Origin: Voacanga thouarsii
Taxonomy: Eukaryota > Streptophyta > Magnoliopsida > Gentianales > Apocynaceae
Length of the DNA stretch: 64,000 nt
Direction: 5' to 3'
Assembly: GCA_026120185.1 (NCBI GenBank)
Contig: JANUWF010001614.1
Span: 2,405,501 to 2,469,500 of the forward strand
Made by a program: the position numbers and the translations under genes. The notes beneath the pieces were generated by a model, which was given only the letters and a program-made list of their open reading frames with translations, had not been told where the DNA came from and did no database searches. Positions 22,601 through 33,423 of this stretch are shown piece by piece (the first letter of the stretch is position 1; every line of letters begins with the position of its first letter).

Positions 22601-23028
22601 GGCTTGCAGAAATCACACCAGAGGCTTCTACCAGTACATCTACCCCAGTTGCGCGCGTTCCGGTCCAGCCACCTTTGAGAACCAGAAGGTGAGGTAAAAG
22701 TTTTAAAACCTCGGGATTTGGATAGGGCGCAACCAGCGCAGGCTAGGGTAGCCGGAGTCGGCACCGGCCCTGTCCTGGAATCTCCTGTAGTGTTTTTTTC
22801 AGTTTTTTTTATGTTCGTATCCGCTACATACCTTGTGTTTTCCCGCTTTCTGTGCCTTCACTTATTCCATAAGGATTGATACTCGTTGATTCTCTATACT
22901 ATACCTTGTGATAAGTATACTTGCTCTAATGTGTTTTGGTGCATAGTTTAGAAGTTGACAATTTAATTATAAAACTTAGTTAAATGTGGTATGAGTATAT
23001 TATTTTCTACGACTAGAAACAAGCATCA
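19623..23028 (+). repeat. Tat/Athila-type LTR, interrupted by a solo LTR
   Basis: Starts TGATAGAGG right after a polypurine tract and ends '...aagcatca' before a Tat-type PBS. A TATA box 'ctatataaac' is at about 20006-20015. It carries the family's 'attgaggatcgatactc' near the end (about 20825 and, in degraded form, 22871). Without the nested insertion (21046-22860 plus one CTTAT) it is about 1.6 kb. The LTR serves as 3' LTR to the left neighbour and 5' LTR to the right one. Two similar segments ending 'ttagtaggctaaacaacggaatg' and 'acaaggttaagcagtggaatg' (about 20780 and 21010) suggest an internal duplication of about 230 bp. Confidence 0.7.
21046..22860 (+). mobile_element. Solo LTR (1,815 bp), target duplication CTTAT
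   Basis: Begins TGTTGGGATGTATGCCC and ends TGTGCCTTCA; the 5-bp sequence CTTAT lies directly on both sides (21041-21045 and 22861-22865). No PBS, PPT or coding sequence is inside, so internal DNA was removed by LTR-LTR recombination. The start resembles LTRs of plant copia elements ('TGTTGGG-TGTATGCCCT'), but the family is not certain. It interrupts the 3' part of the Tat/Athila LTR, so it is younger than that LTR. Short open frames inside (about 22483-22764) have no coding character. Confidence 0.85.
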
Positions 23029-23034
23029 AGTTTT

Positions 23035-23052
23035 TGGCATCTTTGTTGGGGA
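23035..23052 (+). promoter_or_regulatory. Tat/Athila-type primer-binding site
   Basis: The sequence tggcatctttgttgggga differs at a few positions from the TGGCGCCGTTGCCGGGGA site used by Tat/Athila elements. It follows the LTR end by six bases. The changes are mostly C-to-T or G-to-A, as expected from decay of methylated cytosines. Confidence 0.75.
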
Positions 23053-24640
23053 TTATTATAATGAAATTTTGAATTCTATTCATTTAACAATAATTATATG
23101 TAAATATTACTACTTGTTGTATTTAGTGCCTTTTAAATAATTGTAGTGTTGTCTCCATGTAGTTGTGTACAAAACTCATTGTTATTGTTTCATGTTTTAT
23201 GATTTATTAGTGTGATTGTTTAGTAATATTGTATAATTGTTTTCAAGTTAAGCTGTCGAGTTTAAGACCTATGGAGGCAGTGGTAAAATTGTGGAGTGCA
23301 AGCTTGAGATCAACAAAATATTAAGGAACCTAAGATGGGAGAATATTTGGAGGACTGATCAATTAAGCCATATTAGTGATAAATTAGCAATGGTAAATCA
23401 ATCACTTGAAGATATGGAGGTGAATCCAAATGCGAACAATAATCTTAGGGGTAAAGGTAGAAGGACTATGACTGATTTTGCTAGACCAATTGTATCTGGT
23501 GTGGATTCAGTATTAATAATCCTAGGTGGAGGCTAACAATTTTGAAATTAAGCTAAATATTATTCAAATGATCTAGCAAACAGTGCAATTTGATGGTTTG
23601 CTAGAAGAGGATCCAATGTTCATATCCTAAGCTTCTTGGAAATTTGTGATACATTTAAAATGAATGAAGTTTCTGAATATACCACTTAATTGATGCTCTT
23701 TCTTTTCTCTTGTAGTATTACAGCTAAATCTTGATTACAATCATTGCTAGTAGGATCCATTACAACTTAGAATGGTCTTGCTGAAAAATTTTTAACTAAG
23801 GATTTTCCTCCAGCTAGAGTAGCTACTCTTAGAATAGATATCTTCTCCATTCAACAAATAGAGTTAAAAAGTCCGTGTTGGGAGTTCAGATGCAGATTTT
23901 TCATAGTAGCTTAAATTTTGGCTCAAAACAACTGATTGATTTTTCAGTTAGAGGAATAACTGGTACTAAGACTCCAAAGAAGTTATATGACTTGGCAGAA
24001 AATATTGCTATGAAACTATTCTTGGGGCAATCCAAGGCCTAGGACACGAGTTCAAGGGGTTTATAAAATAAATGTTGGAGCAGCCTTGGAAGCTAAGGTG
24101 GATGCACTAACTCAAAAGCCTGATAAGTTAACTATAGCCCATCCTTACAGGTAAGTTATGAATGTTAATTGTGACTTTGTATAGGAGGGCATCATAATCA
24201 TGAGTACCAAAGTATGGGATCATCTCAGGACTTAATTGTAGAATAGGTTGATTATATTGGTAGTGGACGTCAAGGCAACAATCCCGACCGAAACACTTAT
24301 AACCCAAGTTGGAGAAACTATCCAAATTTCTCTTGGAGTACTCCAGAATAATTTAGGCCAGCACAACCTCAAGATTTATTCAACTTGAGACCACAAGCTC
24401 CTCTACCATACAATTCACAGTAAGCTCTGCAATAGCACCCTCAAAAACCATCCTTGGAAGACCTCGTCATGAAACTAGTGAGTTCTATAGAGTAACATTT
24501 CCAAGGAGTAGAGGCATGAATAAGGAATCATGAAGCTTCCATTCACAACTTGGAGAATCAAATTAGACAAGCTGCTAAGCTTCTAGGAGAAAGATAAGTT
24601 GGGACACTTCCTGTGAACATTGAAGATATCCTATGCTTAT
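23053..24640 (+). pseudogene. Tat/Athila-type gypsy gag
   Basis: Degraded Ty3/gypsy capsid gene after a short leader. Across frames it reads 'RPIVSGVDS', 'NNFEIK', 'IQMIQQTVQFDGLLEEDP', 'FLEICDTFKMNEVSEYTT', 'SLLVGSITT', 'KFLTKDFPPARVATLRIDI', then 'TPKKLYDLAENIA' and a Pro/Asn/Gln-rich tail ('NTYNPSWRNYPNFSWS', 'ASIHNLENQIRQAAKLL', 'VGTLPVNIED'). This order is that of Tat-group gag. The knuckle region at about 24186 has lost its C-x-x-C pattern. There are many stops and frameshifts. The coding trace stops near 24640; no protease or pol follows, so the element is truncated. Confidence 0.8.
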
Positions 24641-25466
24641 AAAAGCGTGGGAAGATATAGATTTGCCTTTCTATTGATCATTGATTTAGATACTATTTTT
24701 TTTAGTTTTACTTTAACAATTAAGCTTCGGATTTATTTAACCTTTTTCATTTTTATTATTTGTATCTTTAATTTCTAGTGAAAAAAAAAATAAAGGATGA
24801 TAGAGCCAAAACGGTGCCACTTATGGTTGCAAAGCAGCATCGTTTTAGTCGATTCGCTCGGAAACCCAGAGACCGAGCGACGTTGTTTGGTTTACCAAGC
24901 AACACCAAAAGCAGTTGGTGCTACTTCTTCATTTTTTGTTCCTTTCCCAAGCCATTTTCTTCTTTTGCTTTTCTTTTTTGTGCCTCTTGTTGCCTTCTCT
25001 TGCCCAATCTCCAACTTATTCATTCTTCAACTATTATCCCTATGAAAATTTGAATCCCAAGCTTTCTTCCTTTAATCCTATAGTGTATTTTTGTTTTCAA
25101 GCTTCTATTCTGCTTGGATCCAACATCTAGCTCCACCATTTAACTTTTGTTTTATACTCAATTTCTTCATAATATCTTGATACCCATGGAGTAGAGAATA
25201 TTGTGGGCCAAAAACTTCTTCAAGTTGAAGGTAAAACTTTCTTCTTGAATTTCTTATTATTTTTTGATTTAATTTGCATATTAGATTAAATTTGCCATTG
25301 CTTGATATTTATTTTTTAAGATTTAGAATTGCTAAATAAGTTCATATTGTGGTTTCTAGTTAATTTTTATGATGATTAATTTGGTTTTGGCCATTTCTTG
25401 ATATTTCAAATTGTTGATATTTTTGGTGAATTTGGATATTTTGAGCTTTTCTTATATTAGCCCTAA
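24641..25466 (+). other. Unassigned repeat-like DNA
   Basis: No gene. A segment from about 24770 contains 'gccaaaacggtgccactta' and 'gagaccgagcgacg' and looks like retroelement LTR or leader sequence, but I cannot assign it. Overlapping open frames at 24778-25130 in several frames reflect low stop density in pyrimidine-rich DNA and not a protein. Confidence 0.35.
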
Positions 25467-26650
25467 GGGCTTTCTCCTATGTTTTGACTTATGACAAACA
25501 ATGACATAGACTAACATGTGTGATCTATATGTGATAGGACATTTTTTACCTCAGTTCTTCTAAGGTATTCAAATAAGATTGTTAAGCATCTCTTGAGCAA
25601 TAGAATTCAAGAATGAGTGATCAAGTTAAAGTTCAAGCTTATGAGATTTCTTACGAGGAAGTCCTTATAGAAGAACTTTAGATTAGGAATTGTTATTAAG
25701 GTATTTTTTGTTAATTCCTATGTCTCTTTACCTTATGATTCAATTGATTTCTACCTTGAAGCACACAAAGAAAAAGATTTCAAAAGTTTTTAAATCTCAG
25801 AATTTTGGATTGAGTAGCTTGGATGATTCTGCATCCAAAAGATTCGCCCAAAATCTTGTAAATAGTGTCAAATAGTATCTATCTGAAAAGGTGCCGTTTT
25901 GGACTTACTTTTTAGATGTATCATCATCCGAAACATGAGTCCAAAACACGGGTAAATTTAATAGAAAAATTATAGTCATTTTATAGCTGTTGGTACTTCA
26001 TTTTATGGCTCTATATAAAGCTTCTAAACATGATTTGACATAAGATTTTTGTGGTATCCTTCTAAGAAACACTCTTGTTCTATAGAAAACAAAAATCTCC
26101 TTTATCAAAGTGCTTCAAAGTGAATTCAAATTGTGTCTATAAGGTAAAAGTGTTTGTGCTTTTTCCTTGGTGCACATATGCTCAATCAAGTGAGCTTTTA
26201 CTATTCTATTGGTATTTAATCTCTTTTGTATTACATGGATATGGTGTAAAACCCATCAGGGGTGAACCTTAATTTGATTGTTTGGTTGGAAAGTTTTAGA
26301 AATTGAAGTGTGGTAATTCTCTCTTATATTTGGTGCGGTTTGATTTTATTAAGTTATGTAAATAAAATTTGGTTGAAAATCCTTAAGTGTGTGCTTAAGG
26401 TAGTAGATGTAGATCATGGTAGATTGAACCACTATACATTATGTATCTCATTCCTCTGCATACAATATTAACTACATTGTATTTCTTACTTTAATCTGAA
26501 TCTGAATAGTTCTCAAAGTTTCCTTGGATAGCTTTCATTGTTGCCAAGAAGTTGTTTTAAGAAACTTGAAGATCATCAATATTCTGTATATCAGACGATT
26601 TGAAAATTTTAGTTTGCCAAAAACCTTATTCACCCCCCTAAGGTTTTTCA
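25467..26650 (+). repeat. 5' LTR of SIRE-type copia element
   Basis: The 3' end is firm: '...ctaaggtttttca' at 26650, followed by a PBS. The 5' edge is set near the SIRE-type opening 'gttttgacttatgacaaac' (about 25483) and is approximate. A TATA box 'ctatataaag' is at 26011-26020. The 3' 380 bp are homologous to 44005-44398 at roughly 85 percent by eye, showing at least two LTRs of this family nearby. Confidence 0.7.
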
Positions 26651-26652
26651 TT

Positions 26653-26665
26653 TGGTATTAGAGAC
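26653..26665 (+). promoter_or_regulatory. PBS of SIRE-type element
   Basis: TGGTATTAGAGAC follows the LTR end by two bases and matches the tRNA-Met type site TGGTATCAGAGC with few changes. Confidence 0.8.
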
Positions 26666-26747
26666 TGATCTATATATTCTTGGTTTAACAACCTTGTAGG
26701 AATGATCCTCATGCCAAGCTCATCTTTGCTTCCATATGTTGAATGAT

Positions 26748-28310
26748 CTTCAACAAATCATCCTCCTTTGTTTAATAGAAACAACGAAAAATAGAATGAA
26801 AATATATGTGTGTTCTATCAACTTTGAGTTGTGGAATTTGATAGAGAAAGGTCCTTTTATTCTGTCAAAAGTTATTGGTGGCGGAAAAATGCCTAAATAG
26901 AATGACAAGTTTAATGTTGAAGACAATGCTAAAATGACATTGAACTTTCAGGCTATAAACATCTTATACTATGCACTAGATGCGATTGAATAGAATCGAG
27001 TTAGTGGTTGTGAATTAATCCATGACATGTGAAAATTACCTGAGGTCACCCATGAGGGGACAAACCAAGTTAAAGAATCAAAATTGGGACTTCTAATTCA
27101 TGATTATGAATTATTCACAATGAAGCCGAATGAAAGTATCACTGATATGTTCACTAGATTCACAAATATCACAAATAGTCTCAAAGCCTATGGGAAGGTT
27201 TATTCCCTTGTGGAACAAAACCGAAAAATTTTGGATGCCTTACCTAAAAGCTGGCAGCCTAAAGCTCTTACAGTAGAAAAATCCAAGGATCTAAAGTTCT
27301 TACCAACTAAAGAGCTGATCGGCTCTCTTCTAACACATGAAATGAAACTCAAAAGGTTTCAGGAATTCGATGATCATGATAAAGGTAAAATGGGAATAGC
27401 ATTGAAAGCTAGAAAAGAGGATGAAGAAACTAATTAATCTGATAGTAGTGATGGAACGGAAGTAGACAATAAAGATCTAGCAATGATATCAAAAAAATTC
27501 AGAAGGATTTTCAATAAAGGAAACTTCAAAAAAGGAAAGAAGTTCGTAAGAAAAAAAGGACAAACCCCAGCATTCAAGCCTCAATGTTATGAATGTAAAA
27601 GCACCGAACACTTCATTGCTGATTGTCCAGTTGTAAAAGGAAAGGAAATGAAGGCAAAGAAAGGCAAATGATTGATTGGGACTTGGGACCTAAATGGGAC
27701 TGAGTCTGAAGAAGAAGATTCTGAGAATGAAACTGCCAACATATGCTTCATGGCCATGGAAAACAAGGTAAAATCTACTACAACCAATTTCATGTCTAAT
27801 TCACTTATATCTATGGCTGAAAAACATGATGATCCGAATGAGTTGTTAATTGATATGTTCCATGAACTAAAAAAACTGTCCAGAAAAAAATAGAAAAATG
27901 AAATTAAAGATTAATTGTTTGATAAATGAGAACGAAAAGTTGTGGAGTGAGTACAAAATGTCTCTGGAGTCACATATAAGTGCTATTGTTGAAAAAGATG
28001 TGATCAAGACTACTTTATAGTATGGTTAGCACTTTTGATGATATGAAAAACAGAGTCAATAACCTTACCACATGTATTGAAAAATTCACAAATGGAAAAA
28101 GCAACCTGAAAAAATTATGTGGGACTCAACATTAAGATGGAAATCAAAATGGCTTAGGATACAAACATGAGAATAAGGACAAAATTCACAAGCCTCATTT
28201 TGTTAAATCTTTCTCTTGTTACACGACACACAAAGCATGCACATATTGTGAAAAATCGGGACATATAGCATCAAGATGTCTTATTAAAAGAAAAGTGGAA
28301 TCCGGTGGAA
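26748..28310 (+). pseudogene. SIRE-type copia gag with two zinc knuckles
   Basis: Capsid/nucleocapsid gene. It reads 'NHPPLFNRNN' at the start, then 'LPEVTHEGTNQVKESKL', 'PNESITDMFTRFTNITNSL', 'ILDALPKSWQPKALTVEKSK' and 'ELIGSLLTHEM', the UBN2-type gag order of SIRE/Maximus elements. A first knuckle 'CYECKSTEHFIADC' is at about 27586-27627 and a second, 'CTYCEKSGHIASRC', at about 28240-28281; both keep C-x2-C-x4-H-x4-C. Between them lies an acidic, coiled segment. Stops or frame changes fall in the first 300 bp, at about 27436, 27669, 27890 and beyond, so no full protein can be made. The longest open piece is 27084-27437. Confidence 0.88.
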
Positions 28311-28980
28311 TAACTTTTTGGAAAATCAAAGGAAACGCTACTAACCTCCATGGACCCAAGAAAGTGTGGGTACCAAAAATTACTCCTTCTTCTCATGTAA
28401 AGGCATATTCTTTGAGCTTCACCAAGTGGTTTTTGGACAACGGTTGTTCAAGACACATGACTAGAGACGTAGCCTTGTTAGAAGATATACAGACCACAAA
28501 TGAAGAATTTGTTACTTTTGGAGACAAGGAAAAAGGAAAGATTCTTGGCATTGGTAATGTTGGTAAAGGTTCCTCAATCATTATAAAATAAGTATTACTA
28601 ATTGATGGTTTCAAATATAATTTGCTTAGTATTAGCCAACTATGTGATAATGGCTGCAAAGTTATTTTTGAAAAGGATTCTTGTTCTATCATGGATAGCC
28701 TAAATCTTGAAACAATCTTTGTTGCCAACCATGTTAGAAATGTGTATGTATCCTATCTAAATGACCTTATAGCTCATGGTATTAGATGCCTCTCCGTACA
28801 TAACAATGATGGTTATCTTTGTCATAGAAGATTAGGTCATGTATCTTTTGATTTGCTAAATAAACTGTACTCAAAGGAGCTTGTTAGGGGACTGCCCAAA
28901 ATGATGTTTGATAAAAGCAAAATTTGTGATGCATGCCAATTTGGAAAATAAATCAAAACTTCCTTTAAACCCAAGAAAAT
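28311..28980 (+). pseudogene. SIRE-type protease and GAG-pre-integrase
   Basis: The retropepsin site appears as 'WFLDNGCSRHMT' at about 28427-28462, with DNG in place of D-S/T-G. 'LLSISQLCDNG' and 'LCHRRLGHVSFDLLNKLY' follow, then 'CDACQFGK' and a stop. The last part is the zinc-binding pre-integrase segment, with H-x3-H partly kept and C-x2-C intact. Stops at about 28589 and 28949 split it. Confidence 0.88.
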
Positions 28981-29640
28981 AATTTTAACCTCAAAACGTC
29001 TTGAATTAATTCATATGGATTTGTTTGGACCAATGAGGACTGTTAGTTTTGGCAGTAAAAAGTATGCATATGTGCTAGTTGATGATTTCTCTAGATTTAC
29101 TTGGACTTTATTTCTTGGACAAAAGAATGAGGCCTTTTTTGAATTTTCGAAACTAATCAAATGCGTCCAAAACTCTATTAGATGTAAATTGATTTCTATT
29201 AGTAGTGATAATGGTAAAGAATTTTGCAACAATGAATTTACATACTTTTGTGATGAGAATGGAGTCCGTCACAATTTTTCAGCAGCCAAAACACCTCAAG
29301 AAAATGGTGTTGTTGAGAGGAAAAATTGAACTTTACAAGAAATGGTAGATCTGTGCTTTGTGAAAACGCCATTCCAAAATACTTTTGGACAGAAGCTGTT
29401 AATACAGCTTGCTATGTAGTAAACCGAGTCATGCTGAGACTGTTTTTGAGAAAAACACCTTTTGAACTTATGTTGGACAAAACTCCATCAATCTTTTATT
29501 TTAAAGTGTTTGGTTGCAAATGTTTTGTCCTGAATACTTGAGACAATCTTGGGAAATTCGATAGAAAATTCGATGAGGTCATATTTCTTGGATACTCTTC
29601 CAATAAAAAGGCATATAGGTTGTACAATAAAAGAACTCTT
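28981..29640 (+). pseudogene. SIRE-type integrase
   Basis: Catalytic core with 'LIHMDLFGP' (first Asp, about 29015), 'YVLVDDFSRFTWTLFL', 'ISSDNGKEFCN' (second Asp) and 'TPQENGVVERKN' (Glu). All three catalytic residues are still visible in one open stretch (29015-29329), followed directly by a stop. The C-terminal region continues in another frame with 'YFWTEAVNTACYVVNRVMLR', 'KTPFELM' and 'VFGCKCFVLNT'. Best-preserved domain of this element, but not expressed as a unit. Confidence 0.9.
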
Positions 29641-30640
29641 TTGGTGGAGGAATCCGCGCATGTTGTGGTTAATGAATCTAACATTTATGCTTCAATGAAA
29701 GATGATGATAATATAGGAATATCAAAGGAAGTAAGAATAGACCAACTCAAAGTTTCATTGCTAGATACTCATGCAAAAGAAGAAGAAATTAAAGAACAAC
29801 AAGCTAAACAAGGAAAGGAACAAACTAAAGATTCTACGGATCAACAATTACCAAAGGATTGGAAATACAAAACAGGTCATCCCAAAGAACAAATCATTGG
29901 TGATCCAAACTATGAAGTTAAAATTAGATGGTATTTCATAGATAACTTTGCTCTTCTCTCATATATAGAACCTCACTATATTAATGTAGCATTACATGAT
30001 GAATTTTGAATTATTGCTATGCAAGAAGAATTAAATCAATTTGAAAAAAATCAAGTTTGGAAACTTGTTCCTAGACCACTTGATTATTCAATTATTGGTA
30101 CCAAGTGGGTATTTAGAAATAAACTTGATGAAAACGGAGTTGTGAATAGAAATAAAGCTAGATTGGTCACCCAAGGATTCAATCAAGAAGAGGGCATTGA
30201 TTATGATGAGACATTTGCTCCCATTGCTAGACTAAAGTCTATAAGAATGCTTCTTTCTTTTGCATCCTTAAAAAATTTCATGCTCTATCAAATGGATGTT
30301 AAGAGTGCATTTCTAAATGGTTTTATTAAGGAGGAAGTATATGTTGAACAACCTCCTGATTTTTTTCATGAGCACTTTTCAAATCATATTTTCAAATCTT
30401 CTAAGCCTCTTTATGGGTTAAAACAAGCTCCACGAGCTTAGTATGAGAGGCTTAGTGGATTCTTGATTTCAAAAGGTTTTTTAAGAGGTTTGATTGATAC
30501 CACCTTGTTCACCAAATTTGATAAGTCCGATGATCTACTAATTATTCAAATCTATGTTGATGATATCATTTTTTGTGCTACTGATGACTCTTTGTGCAAG
30601 ATGTTTGCTAAGACAATGCAGTAAAAGTTTGAAATGAGTA
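29641..30640 (+). pseudogene. SIRE-type reverse transcriptase
   Basis: An acidic/Gln-rich connection (29641-29990) precedes RT. RT motifs are 'QEELNQFEKNQVWKLV', 'GTKWVFRNKLDENG', 'RLVTQGFNQEEGIDYDETF', 'YQMDVKSAFLNGFIKEEVYV', 'PLYGLKQAPRA' then a stop, and the catalytic 'IYVDDIIF' at about 30549-30572. Stops at 30007, 30439 and about 30622 interrupt the frame. Length and order are normal for copia RT, so the loss is by point mutation and not by deletion. Confidence 0.92.
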
Positions 30641-31497
30641 TGATGGGAGAACTAAACTTCTTCATTGGACTGCAAATTAAGCAAACCAAGGATAGAATCT
30701 TCATAAATCAAGCTAAGTATGCAAAGAAGTTGCTCAAAAGGTTTAGTATGAATGAAGCCAAAGAAATCTGCACACCTATGAGTACTTCTATAAAACTTGA
30801 CCAAGATGAAAAGGGTAAGAAGGTAGATAAACATAAGTATAGAGGTATGATTGGAAGCTTACTCTATCTTCTTGCTAGCCGACTTGACAATATGTTTTCA
30901 GTATATTTTTGTGCCTATTTTCAATCATGTCCAAAGGAATCACACCTATGTACAGTAAAACACATCCTTCGATATTTAATCAGCACATATGATTATGGCT
31001 TATGGTATCCTCACACTAACACATTTGATCTTATAGAATACACTAATGTAGATTATGTAGGATGCAAAGTGGGAAAAAAAAGCACAAGTGGCCATTATCA
31101 ATTTCTTAGACACTCTCTAGTGTTATAGCATAGTAAAAAGCAAGCTTATGTATCCTTATCCACAATTAAGGTCAAATATATAGTAGCAGGCAGTTGTTGC
31201 GCACATGTTTTGTGGATGAAGAATACATTGCTTGATTTTGGTCTTAACTTTAATTGCGTGCCTATATTATGTGACAATACAAGTGCTATCAATCTAACAA
31301 AAAATCCTATTCAACATTCTAGGACAAAGCATATAGAAGTTAAACATCATTTTATCCAAGATCATGTGCTCAAAGACGATGTGTGTATTAAATATATTTC
31401 AACTGATGAACAACTTGCCGATAACTTTACAAAACATGTGGTTGAAGAAAGATTCAATAATATGAGAAAAGGATTGGGAATTACAAAAATCACATAA
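30641..31497 (+). pseudogene. SIRE-type RT tail and RNase H
   Basis: Continues 'GELNFFIGLQIKQTKD', 'YAKKLLKRFSM', 'KYRGMIGSLLYLLASRLD' and 'HILRYLISTYDYGLWYP'. The RNase H part follows: 'YTNVDYVGCKVGKKSTSG', 'KQAYVSLSTIKVKYI', 'PILCDNTSAINLTKNPIQHS' and 'DEQLADNFTKHV'. It ends at stop 31495-31497. A stop at about 31126 separates the two open parts; the usual S-T-x-E of 'LSTTEAEY' is changed to 'LSTIKVKY'. Removes RNA from the RNA:DNA hybrid in an active element; inactive here. Confidence 0.9.
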
Positions 31498-32013
31498 CAA
31501 ACCTGGTGGCATAAGGCTTTTTTTTTTTTTTTTTTTGCAGGATTAGTGAAGACGATGTTTTTAGATACAGTGTTTGTATCTAAAACTTACCAACAACGTA
31601 TTTGGACGCAGTATTTAAGTCCAAAACCGACATTCAAAATTCATTTCTAAAAAAAGTTTAGTTTGGATGATTATTTCAATTTGGGTCAAAATCCAAAATA
31701 AAAATATTTTTTTTATACTTTATATTTCCTTTTTTATATATAACAGCTTCCATATTCCATTTTTTGAATTTCAAAAAGAGGTTGCGTTTTTCTCTAAATC
31801 TCTGTGTTAATTTATCTTTCCAATGTGCTTTATATCACAACTCTCCAGACATTCAAAGGACTTCATTTCTTCTCTCCTCCAAATCTTTGTAACCGACATC
31901 TTCCAAAAACTCTCTGAGTTCTTCCTCTCCAAACAATCGACGGTCCAAAAGCCCTAATTTTTTCAATAGCAAAAACAAAATCATCTACACTAAAACCTAA
32001 GAAGGTATAAAAA
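31498..32013 (+). repeat. SIRE-type spacer between pol and downstream ORF
   Basis: Noncoding, with a T tract at about 31519-31537 and several 'ggacgcagtatttaagtcc'-like motifs also seen around 340-620. It includes a pyrimidine-rich leader and the start context for the ORF at 32014. Confidence 0.5.
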
Positions 32014-33423
32014 ATGTCTCCAAAAATGAAGAAGAATGGTTCAACCTTGAACAAAGTAAAGGGAAAAGAAGTCTCACCAGAACCAGACTTCTCGGCTTCA
32101 TATTATAATTCTTTGAAGTCTTCACCAGAATAAGTGAGTTCTGAAAATTAGGTACTCTGATTTATTGACTCTAAGAGTGACTCTGATTACAATAATTGGG
32201 TTTCTAGAAATAGAACCATTATTTCTAGATATCGTGTTAATCTTTCATCCTTTCTGAATCTCTCAAATGTGTTGGATATATTTGAACATATTGGTTGGGG
32301 TAGTTTACTTTCTGTTAATAAAAAATTATATAGTCTACTAGTTTGGGAATTTTATGCCAATCTAAGGAAAGGACGTCTTGAGGAGACAGGGAGAGGTTTT
32401 ATGATTTGTTAGTATATTTCTAGAGTTAGAGGAAAGGAAATTGAGTTCGATCATTGTTTGTTGAATAAAATCTGTGATGTTAGGGATGGAGGGATTCAAT
32501 ATTTTGAATTAAATAAATTTCTATAGGGAAATGACATATTTGAGTTAAAGAAATTTGAGGAAATTTTTGCTGGAGAAAGGAGTTTTGGGAATTCAAGTAA
32601 CAAAAATACATAACGGATGAATGGAGTAGGGAGGATCTTGTATCATATGGTTTCTACCATGTTGGTGCCGAGTTTTGGTCATAAGACCTCCATAAATATT
32701 TTGCAGGTGGTAATTATGTTAGCTTTTGGCAAATGGAAGGTAAATTAGTTTTAGGTTTTAGCTGCCAAGTTGATGCTGTAATCGAGAAATACCTCTAGCA
32801 AAGCCTTTCCATTTGGAAATCTGTTAACTAAGATATTTAGATATTTTAATGTTGATTTAAATTTCGTACCCTGTGATCCGTAAAAAATGAATGTTTATAG
32901 CTTTGATTCTTTTGAGAGAATGGGATATGTAAGAGTGGGCAATGAATGGAAGTTACTTCGAGATACTGAAGGTGAGGAAAAAGAAAGATTGTTAAAAATA
33001 AAAGCAGAAGGAAAGATTACCCCTTCTGTTGGGACAAAAAGAAAATTTGAGGAAGATCCTCAAGAAGAATCCTCTGCTAAAGGAAAAGAAAAGGATAAGG
33101 GACTATTTAAGAGTATTTTAGATGCTATCAACCTATTGGCTGTCAAACTGGATAGCCTCAGTTCAGAGCTTCAAAATCTTAGTAATAGATTGACAGCAGT
33201 GGAAAAAAAAGCAAAATCAGATGACCCGGTGTCTGCACCTACAGTATCTGTTCAAGCAAAGGCAATAGAAAAAGAACCAGTCATTGAGGAAGAGACTGAA
33301 CAAGAATTGCTTGCAATGAAGAAAGTGCCTGTTACTGAGAAAACCAAGGAAAAATCCCCAATTCAAGAAGTTATAGCACATTATACCTCATCCAAACCAC
33401 TTGTCTCATCTAGAAAGAGATAG
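32014..33423 (+). pseudogene. PTP-domain ORF downstream of SIRE-type pol, with intact coiled-coil tail
   Basis: A third reading frame after pol, the place where SIRE elements carry an env-like ORF. It starts at ATG 32014 ('MSPKMKKNGSTLNKVKGKEV') and, through stops at about 32131 and later, reads 'SNVLDIFEHIGWGSLL', 'LLVWEFYANLRKGRLEETG', 'VRGKEIEFDHCLLNKI' and 'VPSFGHKTSINILQ', the pattern of the putative plant transposon protein (PTP) domain. The last 178 codons (32887-33423) are one open frame: 'MNVYSFDSFERMGYVRVG', a K/E-rich linker, a heptad-like coil ('LLAVKLDSLSSELQNLSNRL') and an acidic tail ending 'SSRKR'. No signal peptide or membrane segment is visible, so an envelope role is unsupported. 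Its function in the family is unknown to me. Confidence 0.65.

Noticed and set aside
22483..22764. Frames of 69 and 83 codons on opposite strands
   Set aside because: They overlap each other and lie within the solo LTR 21046-22860.
24778..25130. Three overlapping hydrophobic frames
   Set aside because: They arise from one pyrimidine-rich stretch read in three frames; no conserved motif.
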